DNA of 64,000 bases from CAVPHV01 sp963704825 (lineage in GTDB: Bacteria; Actinomycetota; Acidimicrobiia; Spongiisociales; UBA5794). Position 1 is the first letter of the stretch. Each line of letters starts with the position of its first letter. The DNA is taken from NCBI GenBank assembly GCA_963704825.1, contig CAVPHV010000018.1, positions 124,001-188,000 on the forward strand, given 5' to 3'. Shown here piece by piece: positions 1 to 8,267 of this stretch. The position numbers were made by a program, and so were the translations under genes. A model generated the notes under the pieces. It was given only the letters and a program-made list of their open reading frames with translations, did no database searches and was not told the origin of the DNA.

Positions 1-634
1 GAGCCGCGGCCGGGTAGGCACCATCCCGACCCAGCGTGGCGACGGCGGCGCTCAATTCGGCAACGGCCGCGTCGTACTGGGCTGCAGGATCGTCGCCGAC
101 GAACACGTTGCGGACCAGCCGGATCGTCTGGCGGAAGCGGTCGACGGCGGCCAACAACCCCACGAACTGCCAGATCATCTCGGGCAGACCCCGATCGTCG
201 GCGGGACGGTTGGGCAGGCTTTCGACGTGACGGACCGCGTCGTAGGCGAGATAGCCGACCGCCCCGGCATAGAGCGGCGGAAGTTGCTCGGCCAAACCGA
301 GTTCTTCGGCAGTCGGTGTGTGATAGCGCTCCACCATCGCTTCGAGCACCTCCAGAGGATCTCCGGGCGGCACCTCGAAATCGGATCCTTCGAGCTGCGA
401 TATCCCGTCGCCGGCCACGAGCGTGAACTCCGGCTGCCAGCCGACAAACGACCAACGAGCCCACCGCTCACCGCCCTCAACCGACTCGAGCAGGAAGCCG
501 TCCCCGGCGCCGACGAGCTTCTCGAATACCGACACCGCCGTCTCGCGATCACCGAGGACCTCAACCGAGACCGGCACAACGGGATGCCGGCCGGCAAGCT
601 CGAGAAAGTGCTCGCGAGATGGGGTCGGTTGCAT
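1..634 (-). CDS. trpE: Anthranilate synthase component I, 5' part (runs off left edge)
   Basis: First step of tryptophan synthesis: chorismate plus glutamine-derived ammonia to anthranilate, with TrpG as partner. The reading frame stays open from position 634 to the window edge. It holds the N-terminal TrpE domain signature LLESVEGGERWARWSFVG and, further on, LYAGAVGYLAYDAVRHVE followed by a GLPEMIW segment, all typical of TrpE/PabB N-terminal domains. The catalytic chorismate-binding domain lies outside the window. An upstream in-frame ATG at 685 exists, but I chose 634 because TACGCT ends exactly six bases before it, the leaderless pattern used elsewhere here. No Trp-rich leader peptide was seen upstream. 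PabB is the alternative identity, judged less likely. Confidence 0.9.
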   Translation of the reverse strand, partial: MQPTPSREHFLELAGRHPVVPVSVEVLGDRETAVSVFEKLVGAGDGFLLESVEGGERWARWSFVGWQPEFTLVAGDGISQLEGSDFEVPPGDPLEVLEAMVERYHTPTAEELGLAEQLPPLYAGAVGYLAYDAVRHVESLPNRPADDRGLPEMIWQFVGLLAAVDRFRQTIRLVRNVFVGDDPAAQYDAAVAELSAAVATLGRDGAYPAAA

Positions 635-640
635 CACGGG

Positions 641-646
641 AGCGTA
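641..646 (-). promoter_or_regulatory. Leaderless-type -10 box of trpE
   Basis: TACGCT on the minus strand ends six bases before the ATG at 634. This fits TANNNT boxes directing transcription from the start codon itself. Confidence 0.5.
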
Positions 647-974
647 GACGGTGCGGCGCCGCCGAACGGCCGCCTGGGTGTGCATCGCGGGAGGTGGTCC
701 TTGGGGTACTGGTGGGTGTGGCCCAACCGAGGGATCTGTGGTGATTGTAGAAGTCAATGCAACCGGTGTAGGCCTGGGTGCGTCGAGTCTCTGAGATCCA
801 GGGTCGGATGTGGCCGATGACTCCAATCGGATGAAAAGGCCAGCGCACACAACCGCCGACACGCTGCGATAGCGACTGCAGAGGCGAGAGCGCGTCACAG
901 TTTTTTCTCCCCAACCGACTATTGGGATGAGTAGGTTCGGAGGAAGTTGGGGGCCATCTATTGAGGGAGAACCA
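647..974. other. Divergent intergenic region between trpE and the propeller gene
   Basis: About 330 bases with no supported gene; longer frames here are antisense to trpE. A T-run at 901-906 and TAGGTT near 931 could belong to the promoter of the plus-strand gene. No attenuator or T-box was recognised. Confidence 0.4.
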
Positions 975-2612
975 ATGCGAATCCGACTCATTGTTGCGGT
1001 TGCGCTGCTGTTGGCAGTGGCGGCGCCGGTTCAGGCGAAGGGAAACGCCGAGCCGTTCGACGTCAGACAGGGAAAGGAAGTGGGGCGCTCCGCAGCGACG
1101 AACGGGATCAACGGCATCTATGTGTCGCCGGTCGACGGCAACGTGTACGCGGCCAGCGTGGGCGGTGACGAGATCACGGTGCACCATCCGCGCAGCGGCC
1201 GGGTGCTCGACCGTATCGGCCCCGAGAGGGGCGTTTCCGGTCCCGACGACCTCTTCATCACCGACGACGGCACGATCTACTGGACCGAGATCCTCACCGG
1301 CAACGTGGGGATGCTCAAGCCCGACGGTACCTTCCAGAAGCAGATGGTCGGACCGGGGGTGAACCCGATCACCATGTCAGACGATGGACGCCTGTTCGTG
1401 GGGCGGCTCTTCTTGGGCTCGGGTCTCTACGAAGTCGACGCCGATCTGGAAGATCCGCCGATACTCCTGGACGAGAGCCTGAACATCAACGGGTTCGACT
1501 TCGGACCGGATGGCCATCTCTACGCCCCATCACAGTTCACCGGCGAAATCGTCAAAATCGACGTGGATGCTGCTGTGCCCGTGGGCAGCACAACAGTCGC
1601 CAGCGGCTTCCGAGCTCCGACGGCCGTCAAGTTCAATTCTTCGGGAGAGTTGCACGTGGTCGACCTTGCAGAGGGAACAGTCTCGAAGCTCGATCTCGCT
1701 AGTGGGGACCGCAAGGTGCTGGTCGACATCGAAGGCACGCTCGACAATATGGCCTTCAGCGACAGGGACCATTTGTACACCGCAGCCGGCGCCGACAACC
1801 AGATCATCCGCCGCATCGGCCACCGTGTGAAGGCCCTGAGCAAGCCCGGTTTTGGTCTGCCTGGTGGGGTAGCCGTCTCTCCGGACGGAACGGTGTGGGT
1901 CGGCGACTTCTTCGTGTTGCGGGGCTTCGAGTCCCACCGCAAGAAATGGACGACCTCGTTCTACGATCGGTTTGATCCACCCGGAACCGCCTTCGCCGGC
2001 GCCGCAACGGTGGCAGCGGACGGCGACAACGTGATCATCTCGAGTGGGTTCGCCAATTCCGTGCAGGTGATGGATCCGACAACTGGCGCGATCCTATTCG
2101 ACACGAGGGGCGTTGGGATCCCGACCAACGCCATTCGTCACGGAGACACCCTGGTGGCGGCCAACCTGGCGGCTGGGAATGTCGTGAACGCCGAAGATCC
2201 GTCGGAGGTGTTGATCGATGGTCTCTTCGTTCCGCTTGGGCTGGCCTCGGACGGGCACACGTTGTACGTCGGCGATTGGGCGACCGGCGACGTGTGGGCC
2301 GTTACCGACACGGACACGAGCCTGGTGGCGTCGGGCCTGGCGTCGCCCGAGGGTCTCGCCGTCGACGGTGACCGACTTCTCGTCGCGGAAACGGGCCTCC
2401 AACAAGTGACGGCGATCGATCTGGCGACAGGCGACATATCCGCCGTTGTCGTTGGACTTGACTACACCGCCCGGGTCCCCGAAGGCTTCTTCCCCTACGG
2501 GAACATGGCCGGCGTTGCCGTCGGCTCCAATGGCGCCATCTACGTGTCGGACGATGGGGTCAACAGGGTGTACAAGTTCCGCAAGCGCGGCAGACACCAC
2601 CGGCATCGCTGA
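975..2612 (+). CDS. Secreted NHL/SMP-30-like beta-propeller protein
   Basis: 545 residues. Residues 1-21 form a clear Sec signal peptide (MRIR, a hydrophobic core of L/V/A, then APVQA), so the protein is exported. The rest is made of repeated propeller blades, seen as variants of GVAVSPDGTVWVGDF, GLASDGHTLYVGDW and GVAVGSNGAIYVSDDG, as in NHL or gluconolactonase-like six-bladed propellers. The tail is basic (FRKRGRHHRHR). The frame extends upstream to 927, but ATG 975 is preferred because GGGAGA lies just upstream and the signal peptide begins there. No catalytic residues could be assigned, so substrate and role are unknown. It stands alone, divergent from trpE, and a strong hairpin follows it. 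Confidence 0.85.
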   Translation: MRIRLIVAVALLLAVAAPVQAKGNAEPFDVRQGKEVGRSAATNGINGIYVSPVDGNVYAASVGGDEITVHHPRSGRVLDRIGPERGVSGPDDLFITDDGTIYWTEILTGNVGMLKPDGTFQKQMVGPGVNPITMSDDGRLFVGRLFLGSGLYEVDADLEDPPILLDESLNINGFDFGPDGHLYAPSQFTGEIVKIDVDAAVPVGSTTVASGFRAPTAVKFNSSGELHVVDLAEGTVSKLDLASGDRKVLVDIEGTLDNMAFSDRDHLYTAAGADNQIIRRIGHRVKALSKPGFGLPGGVAVSPDGTVWVGDFFVLRGFESHRKKWTTSFYDRFDPPGTAFAGAATVAADGDNVIISSGFANSVQVMDPTTGAILFDTRGVGIPTNAIRHGDTLVAANLAAGNVVNAEDPSEVLIDGLFVPLGLASDGHTLYVGDWATGDVWAVTDTDTSLVASGLASPEGLAVDGDRLLVAETGLQQVTAIDLATGDISAVVVGLDYTARVPEGFFPYGNMAGVAVGSNGAIYVSDDGVNRVYKFRKRGRHHRHR

Positions 2613-2626
2613 ATCAGGTTCGCTGT

Positions 2627-2667
2627 GACCGTCCACGGATGCCCCGCAGGGGTGGCCGTGGACGGTC
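2627..2667. terminator. Strong hairpin between convergent genes
   Basis: A perfect 12-bp stem (GACCGTCCACGG, 2627-2638, with its complement at 2656-2667) encloses a second CCCC/GGGG stem. There is no T-run. It lies between the 3' ends of the propeller gene and the ccdA-like gene and probably ends transcription from both sides. Confidence 0.6.
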
Positions 2668-2807
2668 CACCGAGGCGAATGGCAGCCCGGTCCAGCCATC
2701 ATCAAGGACACAACGGGACATGTGTCGCCGCCCCTCCAGCGCGTTCGGGTGCAGCGATCCTACCAATCACTCCATCACGCCAAGGACAACGTCCTTGGTC
2801 GTCCCAG

Positions 2808-3563
2808 CTAGATCTCAGTCAGGTTGTCGAGACCCATCTTGATGAGGAGGTCGCTGAACCAGGCGTTGAGCACGGTGAGCTGATTGGTGATCAGAAGAAA
2901 ACCGAAGGCGGCGAGCATCAGGCCTGAGACAACACTGATCGGGGTGAGGTACCTCTTGATGCGATCGAATGCTGAGAAGGCCTTGGCCAGGGCGAGGGCG
3001 GCGAGCATGAACGGTATGGCAAGCCCGAGCGAGTAGAAGGCGAGCAGCATCATCCCCCTGCCGACGGTTTCGGTCTGGGTGCCGAGGGTCAGCGTGGCTC
3101 CGAGAAACGGACCGAGGCACGGAGTCCAGCCGAAAGCAAACGCCGCCCCCATGACCGGTGGAGCGAAGTTGCCCAAGCGGCTCGGTCGAACCTCGACTCT
3201 GCGGTCCTTCATGAACGGCATGAGCATGGTTGGGTTCCACACGGCAGTGACCGCAATGAAGAGCCCCATGAACACGACAAGCCATCCGGCGACGGTCTGG
3301 AACACGCCGCGCTCCTGCAGTAGGAATCTGCCGACGGTGGTCGCCCCAGCCCCCAGCGCAACAAAGACAAACGTGAAGCCCGCCACAAACAGCAGGGTCT
3401 TGCCGGCGACACGCCGCATCGATACGTCGCCTTCCGTCAGTTCGTTGACGGAGTAGCCCGTCATCAAGCTCAGGTAAGCCGGCAACAGCGGTAGCACGCA
3501 CGGCGAGACGAACGACGCCAGTCCAGCAAAGACGGCGACGATGATCGTCACATCCGTGTCCAT
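2808..3563 (-). CDS. ccdA: CcdA-type thiol-disulfide transporter
   Basis: 251-residue membrane protein with six predicted helices, the usual size of CcdA. It carries the two family cysteines in their motifs: C22 in SPCVLPLLPAY and C149 in GWTPCLGPFLG. These pass reducing equivalents across the membrane to extracytoplasmic thioredoxin-like proteins for cytochrome c maturation or disulfide control. ATG 3563 follows an AGAGGGG ribosome binding site. A GTG at 3671 with GGAAGGA upstream and TAGTGT at 3686-3691 would add an arginine-rich 36-residue extension, which is less likely to belong to the fold. No cytochrome c genes are adjacent, so the partner is unknown. Confidence 0.88.
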   Translation of the reverse strand: MDTDVTIIVAVFAGLASFVSPCVLPLLPAYLSLMTGYSVNELTEGDVSMRRVAGKTLLFVAGFTFVFVALGAGATTVGRFLLQERGVFQTVAGWLVVFMGLFIAVTAVWNPTMLMPFMKDRRVEVRPSRLGNFAPPVMGAAFAFGWTPCLGPFLGATLTLGTQTETVGRGMMLLAFYSLGLAIPFMLAALALAKAFSAFDRIKRYLTPISVVSGLMLAAFGFLLITNQLTVLNAWFSDLLIKMGLDNLTEI

Positions 3564-3821
3564 CAGCCCCTCTTCCCGCAGTTCGGCGATTGGATCCCGT
3601 GGCCGCACCGCCGTCCCACCCGGTCGGCGCGCTCTGCGGCGCCAACCACCTCTAGGGCGAAATTGTTCCACGTGATCCTTCCGGAACACTAAATCAGCGC
3701 CGGAGAAACGACGATCGGGCCGTGGCCCACATCCGACATCCCCGCTCGGCGGGTAGGCTCCCGGGCCTGATGAGTATGGGGCGTTCACATCTGAGCGCGA
3801 CAACAGGAACTGCCCACGGGA

Positions 3822-3892
3822 GCAGACGAACTGCCTTTCGAGGCAGACGAACTGCCTTTCGAGGCAGACGAACTGCCTTTCGAGGCAGACGA
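3822..3892 (+). repeat. 21-bp tandem repeat (3.4 copies) ending at an ATG
   Basis: Three identical 21-bp units at 3822-3842, 3843-3863 and 3864-3884, plus an 8-base partial copy. Each CTGCCT-TTCG-AGGCAG segment (3831-3846, 3852-3867, 3873-3888) is a 6-bp hairpin with a TTCG tetraloop. The last hairpin ends three bases before ATG 3892. The remaining sequence back to 3564 shows no gene. Confidence 0.9.
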
Positions 3893-5232
3893 TGACACTG
3901 TTGGGCTGGCGCAGCGGCGAAGGGTTCAGCGTGCGCGACCGACGCGCCTTGGTGCTGATGGTGTTGATTGCGTTCGTCGCCGGCTACGGCGGGAGTCAGC
4001 TGAGCCACACGCTGCCGTTCGCCAGACGGGACCTCGGCCTCTCCGAAGGCTCGATGTCGCTGATCTTCGCCATCACCCGCGCCGCCTCCCTCTTGGGCCT
4101 GGGGTTCGCCGTCATCGCCGACCGGCGTGGCCGACGCGCTCCGCTGCTGGTCGCCGTTGCCCTGCTACCGATCGGCAACCTGCTCACCGCGTTTGCCCCG
4201 GGGCCGATTTGGTTCACGGTGGCGCAGTCCATCGCCAGGATCGCCGTCATCGCAGTGGCCGGCCTCGCCATCGTCATCCTTGCCGAGGAACTCACCCCGT
4301 CACTGCGCGCCCTCGGCATCGGCATCTACGCGCTGTTCGGCGCCATGGGCACCGGTCTCGGCATCATCTTGCTCCCGATTGCGGAGAGCTCGCCCCGATC
4401 GTGGCGGGTCTTGTACGCCCTGACCGGCATCGGCTTGCTGATCGTCCCCCTCGCCGCTCGGTTCCTCAAGGAGAGCCGCGCCTACGTGCAGTTCGCCAAA
4501 CCGGTGAAGTTCCGCCAGGCGTTGCGGGCCGGGTTGGGCCGTCACTTCTGGCCCTTGGCTGCGATGGCGTTCTTCATCGCCGCCTACTCGTCTCCGGCCT
4601 TCGATTTCGTTTTCGAGCGCATGATCGACGATCTGCAGTGGGACACGGGAGCCGCCCGCTTCCTCCTGATCTTCTTCAGCGGCCTTGGTGCCCTCGGCCT
4701 GCTCGTCGGGGGACGGCTGGCCGATCGCTTTGGTCGCAAACCGACAACGGCCATTGCCATCATCCTCGGCTTGGTTGGCGGGGTCTCGTTCTATCTCGCT
4801 TCGAGTGGTTGGGTGCTCGCCCCCGCAGTGCTTGCCGCCAGCTTCGGGGCCGCCATGCTCACCCCGGCGTTTGCGGCACATCGGACCGAGCTGTTCCCGA
4901 CCAGGGTGCGCGCCACGGCGGCAGGTTGGGTCACCAACGCTGCCATCCTCGGGAGCATCACCGGCTTCTTGACGGGAGCCGTCCTGATCGATCGGATCGG
5001 GTTGTCGGCGACGATCACGATCCTGGCCGGTGGGCTCTTCGTCGCCCTACTCCTCGTCATCCGGCTCCCGGAGACGAAGGGGATGGATCTGGTGCGGCGG
5101 AAAGCGGACCCCGCAGGTGCCACCCCAGAAGGGTCAGTGCCCGGGTGGCCATCAGAACCACCAGCCCCCACCACACCCCCGCTAATCCCCACCCCTGGGG
5201 CACCACCGCCAGAAGCACCGCCGACGAAATAG
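3892..5232 (+). CDS. MFS transporter
   Basis: 446-residue major facilitator with about twelve membrane helices. The loop between helices 2 and 3 reads ADRRGRRA, the second-half equivalent reads GRLADRFGRKP, and the last helix is followed by RLPETKGMDL, a motif shared with sugar-porter and related MFS proteins. The substrate cannot be read from the sequence. A proline-rich tail of about 40 residues follows and is encoded antisense to the MATE gene. The start is uncertain. ATG 3892 abuts the hairpin repeat and has no ribosome binding site, whereas GTG 3931 has GAAGGG six bases upstream and would give MRDRRALVLM. I report the longer form but consider 3931 at least as likely. Confidence 0.85.
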   Translation: MTLLGWRSGEGFSVRDRRALVLMVLIAFVAGYGGSQLSHTLPFARRDLGLSEGSMSLIFAITRAASLLGLGFAVIADRRGRRAPLLVAVALLPIGNLLTAFAPGPIWFTVAQSIARIAVIAVAGLAIVILAEELTPSLRALGIGIYALFGAMGTGLGIILLPIAESSPRSWRVLYALTGIGLLIVPLAARFLKESRAYVQFAKPVKFRQALRAGLGRHFWPLAAMAFFIAAYSSPAFDFVFERMIDDLQWDTGAARFLLIFFSGLGALGLLVGGRLADRFGRKPTTAIAIILGLVGGVSFYLASSGWVLAPAVLAASFGAAMLTPAFAAHRTELFPTRVRATAAGWVTNAAILGSITGFLTGAVLIDRIGLSATITILAGGLFVALLLVIRLPETKGMDLVRRKADPAGATPEGSVPGWPSEPPAPTTPPLIPTPGAPPPEAPPTK

Positions 5233-6397
5233 CAGCTGCCAGGACCATGCTCACCGCCAGGTAACTGAAATCGGTGGCACCGATGACGATACCGTCCCAC
5301 ACAAACACGATGGCGTTGAGCGGCTGCATCACCACCACGAAGATGTACGCCGACCTGATTGCAGCCACGACGGCGGGATCATCCGTGAACAGCTGCGACA
5401 GCCAAGGCGCCGCCAGCGCCATGACCAGAGCGAGTACAAGCCCGATGCTGAGCCCGAGCACCAGCAGCCGATTGGCGATCTCTTTCGCGTCGGCAGACGC
5501 CGCACCGACGGACTTGCCGATCATGGCCTGCGCCGCGATCGCCAACGCGTCGACCACCAGCGCCAGGAAGAGCCAGAGCTGGGCGAGTACCTGATAGGCG
5601 GCCACCGCAACCGTGCCAACCCGCGCCGCCACCGCGGTCGCCAACGTGAGCGTCCCCAGCAATGCCAGCGTTCTGATCACCAGGGGCCGTCCCGCCCCGA
5701 GCAGCATTCGCAGTTCCTCCCGCCCGGGACGGCCCGCCTTGATGCCGAGCCGGGCCCGCCCCCGCCGGAACAAGGCGAGAAATGCCAGTGCGCCGATCCA
5801 CTGGGCAATCACTGTCGCCCATGCCGCTCCGACCAGGCCGGCGCCCAGCCCGAAGATGAAGATGGGGTCGAGGACCAGATTGACGACGTTCAAGCCCACC
5901 GTCACGTAGAGCGGTGTTCTGGTGTCCTGGTAGCCGCGGAACGCGCCGTGACCAACGGTGATGATCATGACGGCCGGGAGCGCCAGCGAGCGAACGACGA
6001 GATAGTCCGTGGCTCCCGCGAGGGTTTCGGTAGTGGCTCCCATCAACTCGAGCACCGGTGTCGCGGTCAATGCCACCAGCAGCGCGGTCGCAACGCCGAG
6101 GATGGCACCGATGATCAACCCGTTCACTGTCAGCCTGCCGGCGGACGCCAGGTCGCCCCGCCCGATGGCGCCGGCGACAAGCGGTGTCGTCCCGTAGGCG
6201 AGGAAGTTGAACATCGCGAACGCGAGGGTGAACACCGCCGTGGCCACCGCCAGGGAAGCCAGCGCTTCGGCCCCAAGCCTGCCCACATAGGCCGTATCGA
6301 CCAGTGAGACCAGCGGGTCGACCGCCAGCGCCCCCAGGGCCGGAATGGCGAGGCGGCCGATTTCCCGATCGTACGGACTGCGGCTGAAGGCGCTCAA
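5057..6397 (-). CDS. MATE family multidrug/metabolite efflux protein
   Basis: 446 residues and about twelve helices. The N-terminal DREIGRLAIPALGALAVDPL and the following VDTAYVGRLGAEALASLAVA are typical of the DinF-like branch of MATE Na+- or H+-coupled exporters. The start is TTG 6397, three bases after the nth stop codon and without a clear ribosome binding site, so translation is probably coupled to nth. No in-frame ATG precedes it. The last 59 codons lie antisense to the MFS tail (176-base convergent overlap). The substrate is unknown. Confidence 0.88.
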   Translation of the reverse strand: MSAFSRSPYDREIGRLAIPALGALAVDPLVSLVDTAYVGRLGAEALASLAVATAVFTLAFAMFNFLAYGTTPLVAGAIGRGDLASAGRLTVNGLIIGAILGVATALLVALTATPVLELMGATTETLAGATDYLVVRSLALPAVMIITVGHGAFRGYQDTRTPLYVTVGLNVVNLVLDPIFIFGLGAGLVGAAWATVIAQWIGALAFLALFRRGRARLGIKAGRPGREELRMLLGAGRPLVIRTLALLGTLTLATAVAARVGTVAVAAYQVLAQLWLFLALVVDALAIAAQAMIGKSVGAASADAKEIANRLLVLGLSIGLVLALVMALAAPWLSQLFTDDPAVVAAIRSAYIFVVVMQPLNAIVFVWDGIVIGATDFSYLAVSMVLAAAISSAVLLAVVPQGWGLAGVWWGLVVLMATRALTLLGWHLRGPLSAAPDPSPSSPGAG

Positions 6398-6400
6398 CAG

Positions 6401-7084
6401 CTACCCGGGGGGTTCTGGAGTCTTGTCCGGGTATGGGCACCGATCGACCAGCGGACATTCCCAGCAGCGTGGCTTGCGCGCATCGCACACATCGCGCCCA
6501 AATTGGATCATGCGCATCGAGATCCCCGCCCATCGGTTCTTGGGATACAGAGCCATCAGAGCGGCTTCCACCTTGGCGGGATCCGAGGTCGCCGTGAGCC
6601 CGAGGCGGCCGGCAACTCGTTTTACATGGGTGTCGACTGCGATCGCCGGCATACCCCACGCTTCGGCCAAGACCACACTCGCCGTCTTTCTCCCGACGCC
6701 GCGCAGTGTGGTCATCTCATCGAGGTCGGCAGGTACAACGCCGTCGTAGCGGTCGACCACATCGCTCGCCAACGAGATGATCGACTTCGTCTTCTGCCGA
6801 TAGAAGCCCGTCGAAAAGACCACCTGCTCAACCTCTTCGGGATCGGCCTCGGCGAGGTCCTCCGGAGTGGGCCAGCGCGCAAACAGCGTCGGCGTGACGC
6901 GATTGACGTTCTCATCGGTCGTCTGCGCCGACAGGACGGTGGCGACGATCAGTTGCCACGGGTCTTCGTAGGTCAGCGCGGTGCCCATAATGGGATACCG
7001 CTTCTCGAGCCGGTTCAGGATGACGCGAGCGTTGCGCCGTACCTCGGTCGTCGGGGGCGCTGCTGGGTGTGACCTGCCGGGCAT
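6401..7084 (-). CDS. nth: Endonuclease III, base-excision repair glycosylase/lyase
   Basis: Removes oxidised pyrimidines and cleaves the abasic site. 227 residues, the normal length. The helix-hairpin-helix holds LRGVGRKTASVVL with catalytic Lys133, and AVDTHVKRV supplies catalytic Asp151. The 4Fe-4S loop is complete: Cys200, Cys207, Cys210 and Cys216 in the C-x6-C-x2-C-x5-C spacing. The frame runs upstream to 7216 across the divergent gene, so I chose ATG 7084. It has no ribosome binding site, but TACCAT ends eight bases upstream, consistent with a leaderless message. First gene of an nth-MATE unit. Confidence 0.95.
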   Translation of the reverse strand: MPGRSHPAAPPTTEVRRNARVILNRLEKRYPIMGTALTYEDPWQLIVATVLSAQTTDENVNRVTPTLFARWPTPEDLAEADPEEVEQVVFSTGFYRQKTKSIISLASDVVDRYDGVVPADLDEMTTLRGVGRKTASVVLAEAWGMPAIAVDTHVKRVAGRLGLTATSDPAKVEAALMALYPKNRWAGISMRMIQFGRDVCDARKPRCWECPLVDRCPYPDKTPEPPG

Positions 7085-7092
7085 GGGCCGGG

Positions 7093-7098
7093 ATGGTA
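7093..7098 (-). promoter_or_regulatory. Leaderless-type -10 box of nth
   Basis: TACCAT on the minus strand, eight bases before ATG 7084. It faces the xpt promoter inside a 54-base divergent gap. Confidence 0.45.
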
Positions 7099-7126
7099 CC
7101 CCGACTCCACCCCTCCCTCCCGGCGT

Positions 7127-7132
7127 TACGAT
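7127..7132 (+). promoter_or_regulatory. Leaderless-type -10 box of xpt
   Basis: TACGAT ends six bases before ATG 7139. The gap to nth is too short for a normal leader on both sides. Confidence 0.55.
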
Positions 7133-7138
7133 GCCGCC

Positions 7139-7711
7139 ATGGACCTGATCGCAACCATCGCCGCCCGGGCGCGAATCGAAGGCGAGCTTCTGCTCGTCGA
7201 CGAGTTTCTGAATCACCGGGTTGAGCCCGACGTCATCAAGGCCGTCGGGGTTCAGCTGGCGGAGCGTTTTGGCACCACTCAGCCCGACGTGGTGTTGACC
7301 TCTGAGGCCGGCGGCATCGCCCCTGCGTTGGCGTGCGCCGCCGAGTTGGGCCTCCCGATGATCTACGCCAAGAAGTACGTCGGGCCCGGCAACCGCTACA
7401 CGTATGCACGCGAGGTTTCGTCGCCCACCAAAGGGACCGAATACCGAGTCGAGGTGGCCCGCCGGGTGCTGGCGCCGGGGACTCGTGTTCTCATCGTCGA
7501 CGACTTCCTCTCCCGGGGTCGTACCGCCGAGGCGCTCGGCGATATCGCCGAGGAAGCCAGCTGCGAGCTGGTCGGTTTTGGCTTCGTCATCGAGAAGACC
7601 TTCCAGGGCGGCCGCCGCAGGCTCGAAGACCGCGGCTGGTCGGTCGAGTCGCTCGTAATCGTGGATTCGATGACAGACGGCATCCCCAGCATCAGAGGCC
7701 TCGGCACGTAG
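7139..7711 (+). CDS. xpt: Xanthine-type purine phosphoribosyltransferase
   Basis: 190 residues. Salvage enzyme joining a purine base (xanthine in the characterised Xpt) to PRPP. The PRPP loop is RVLIVDDFLSRGRTAEAL. Xpt-like hallmarks are VDEFLNHRVEP near the N terminus, SEAGGIAPA, YAKKY and the C-terminal FVIEKTFQGGR. Length matches bacterial Xpt. Base specificity between xanthine, guanine and adenine is inferred from overall resemblance, not proven by a single residue. It is a single gene with its own probable leaderless promoter; no purine riboswitch fits in the short upstream gap. Confidence 0.85.
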   Translation: MDLIATIAARARIEGELLLVDEFLNHRVEPDVIKAVGVQLAERFGTTQPDVVLTSEAGGIAPALACAAELGLPMIYAKKYVGPGNRYTYAREVSSPTKGTEYRVEVARRVLAPGTRVLIVDDFLSRGRTAEALGDIAEEASCELVGFGFVIEKTFQGGRRRLEDRGWSVESLVIVDSMTDGIPSIRGLGT

Positions 7712-7720
7712 CGAGGGTCC

Positions 7721-7834
7721 CTACGAGGTAGCGAAGTTGGCGGCGATGGCCCAACCGATGCCCGCGTGGGTGATCCCACCCATCACAAGCCAAAAGGCCG
7801 TCGGGTGTTTGTCTGGGCGAAGCCGGCGCTGCAT
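7721..7834 (-). CDS. Possible small membrane peptide after an in-frame TGA
   Basis: 37 codons from ATG 7834, containing a hydrophobic segment (TAFWLVMGGITHAGIGWAIA). The same frame is open back to the stop codon of the 96-residue membrane protein upstream, so the two frames differ only by one TGA at 7892-7894. The stretch between (DDVDLGSPSEARQKMQRRL) looks protein-like but has no ATG, GTG or TTG start. It could be a separate small gene, stop-codon readthrough, or chance. Confidence 0.3.
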   Translation of the reverse strand: MQRRLRPDKHPTAFWLVMGGITHAGIGWAIAANFATS

Positions 7835-7891
7835 TTTCTGCCGCGCCTCGGACGGAGAGCCGAGGTCGACGTCATCCGACGGACCAGTCGG

Positions 7892-8182
7892 TCACACCGG
7901 GACCGGCTTGCCCTCACGTTCGGCCTGGCGCTTTTGCACCCAGCGCAACAGCAACACGAAGAGGCGAATCAGCCCCAGGATGACAAAGAGCGCCACAAAC
8001 AAGACGCCGACCATCTCGAAGCCGGAGAAGTATGAATTGCGGCACACCCCAACCCCGCTGAGGCAGAGGCCCCAGCCGGTTCCCCCGGAGCCGAGGTCCA
8101 TCAGGACGAGAAGCGGCACCAGGGCCACCCCGATCGCGGCAGCGATCAGAACGGCGATGATGATGCGCAGCACAATGGTCAC
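7892..8182 (-). CDS. Small membrane protein of unknown function
   Basis: 96 residues with an N-terminal membrane segment (IVLRIIIAVLIAAAIGVALV), a loop with two cysteines (LCLSGVGVCRNSYFSGFEM), a second membrane segment and a basic C terminus. Not assigned to a family. The GTG 8182 start has no ribosome binding site, but TATTCT ends six bases before it, supporting a leaderless start and a real gene. It diverges from the ThyX-like gene. Confidence 0.7.
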   Translation of the reverse strand: MTIVLRIIIAVLIAAAIGVALVPLLVLMDLGSGGTGWGLCLSGVGVCRNSYFSGFEMVGVLFVALFVILGLIRLFVLLLRWVQKRQAEREGKPVPV

Positions 8183-8188
8183 GGGCCG

Positions 8189-8194
8189 AGAATA
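8189..8194 (-). promoter_or_regulatory. Leaderless-type -10 box of the small membrane protein
   Basis: TATTCT on the minus strand, six bases before GTG 8182. Confidence 0.5.
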
Positions 8195-8210
8195 CTGCTG
8201 ATTCGATTTC

Positions 8211-8240
8211 TTGCGAGGCCTTCGCGCCCACTGCTACGGT
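8211..8240 (+). promoter_or_regulatory. Candidate promoter of the ThyX-like gene
   Basis: TTGCGA (8211-8216) and TACGGT (8235-8240) with an 18-base spacer would start transcription about 20 bases before ATG 8268. Confidence 0.4.
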
Positions 8241-8267
8241 GAAATCACACCTTCGTAATTAGTAGAG

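Noticed and set aside
227..820. Plus-strand 197-codon frame over the trpE region
   Set aside because: It is antisense to a frame with clear TrpE motifs, and its translation is rich in arginine and proline without any domain.
647..974. Trp attenuator or T-box in front of trpE
   Set aside because: No Trp-codon run, no T-box GGTGGTACCGCG-like sequence, and the probable leaderless start leaves no leader.
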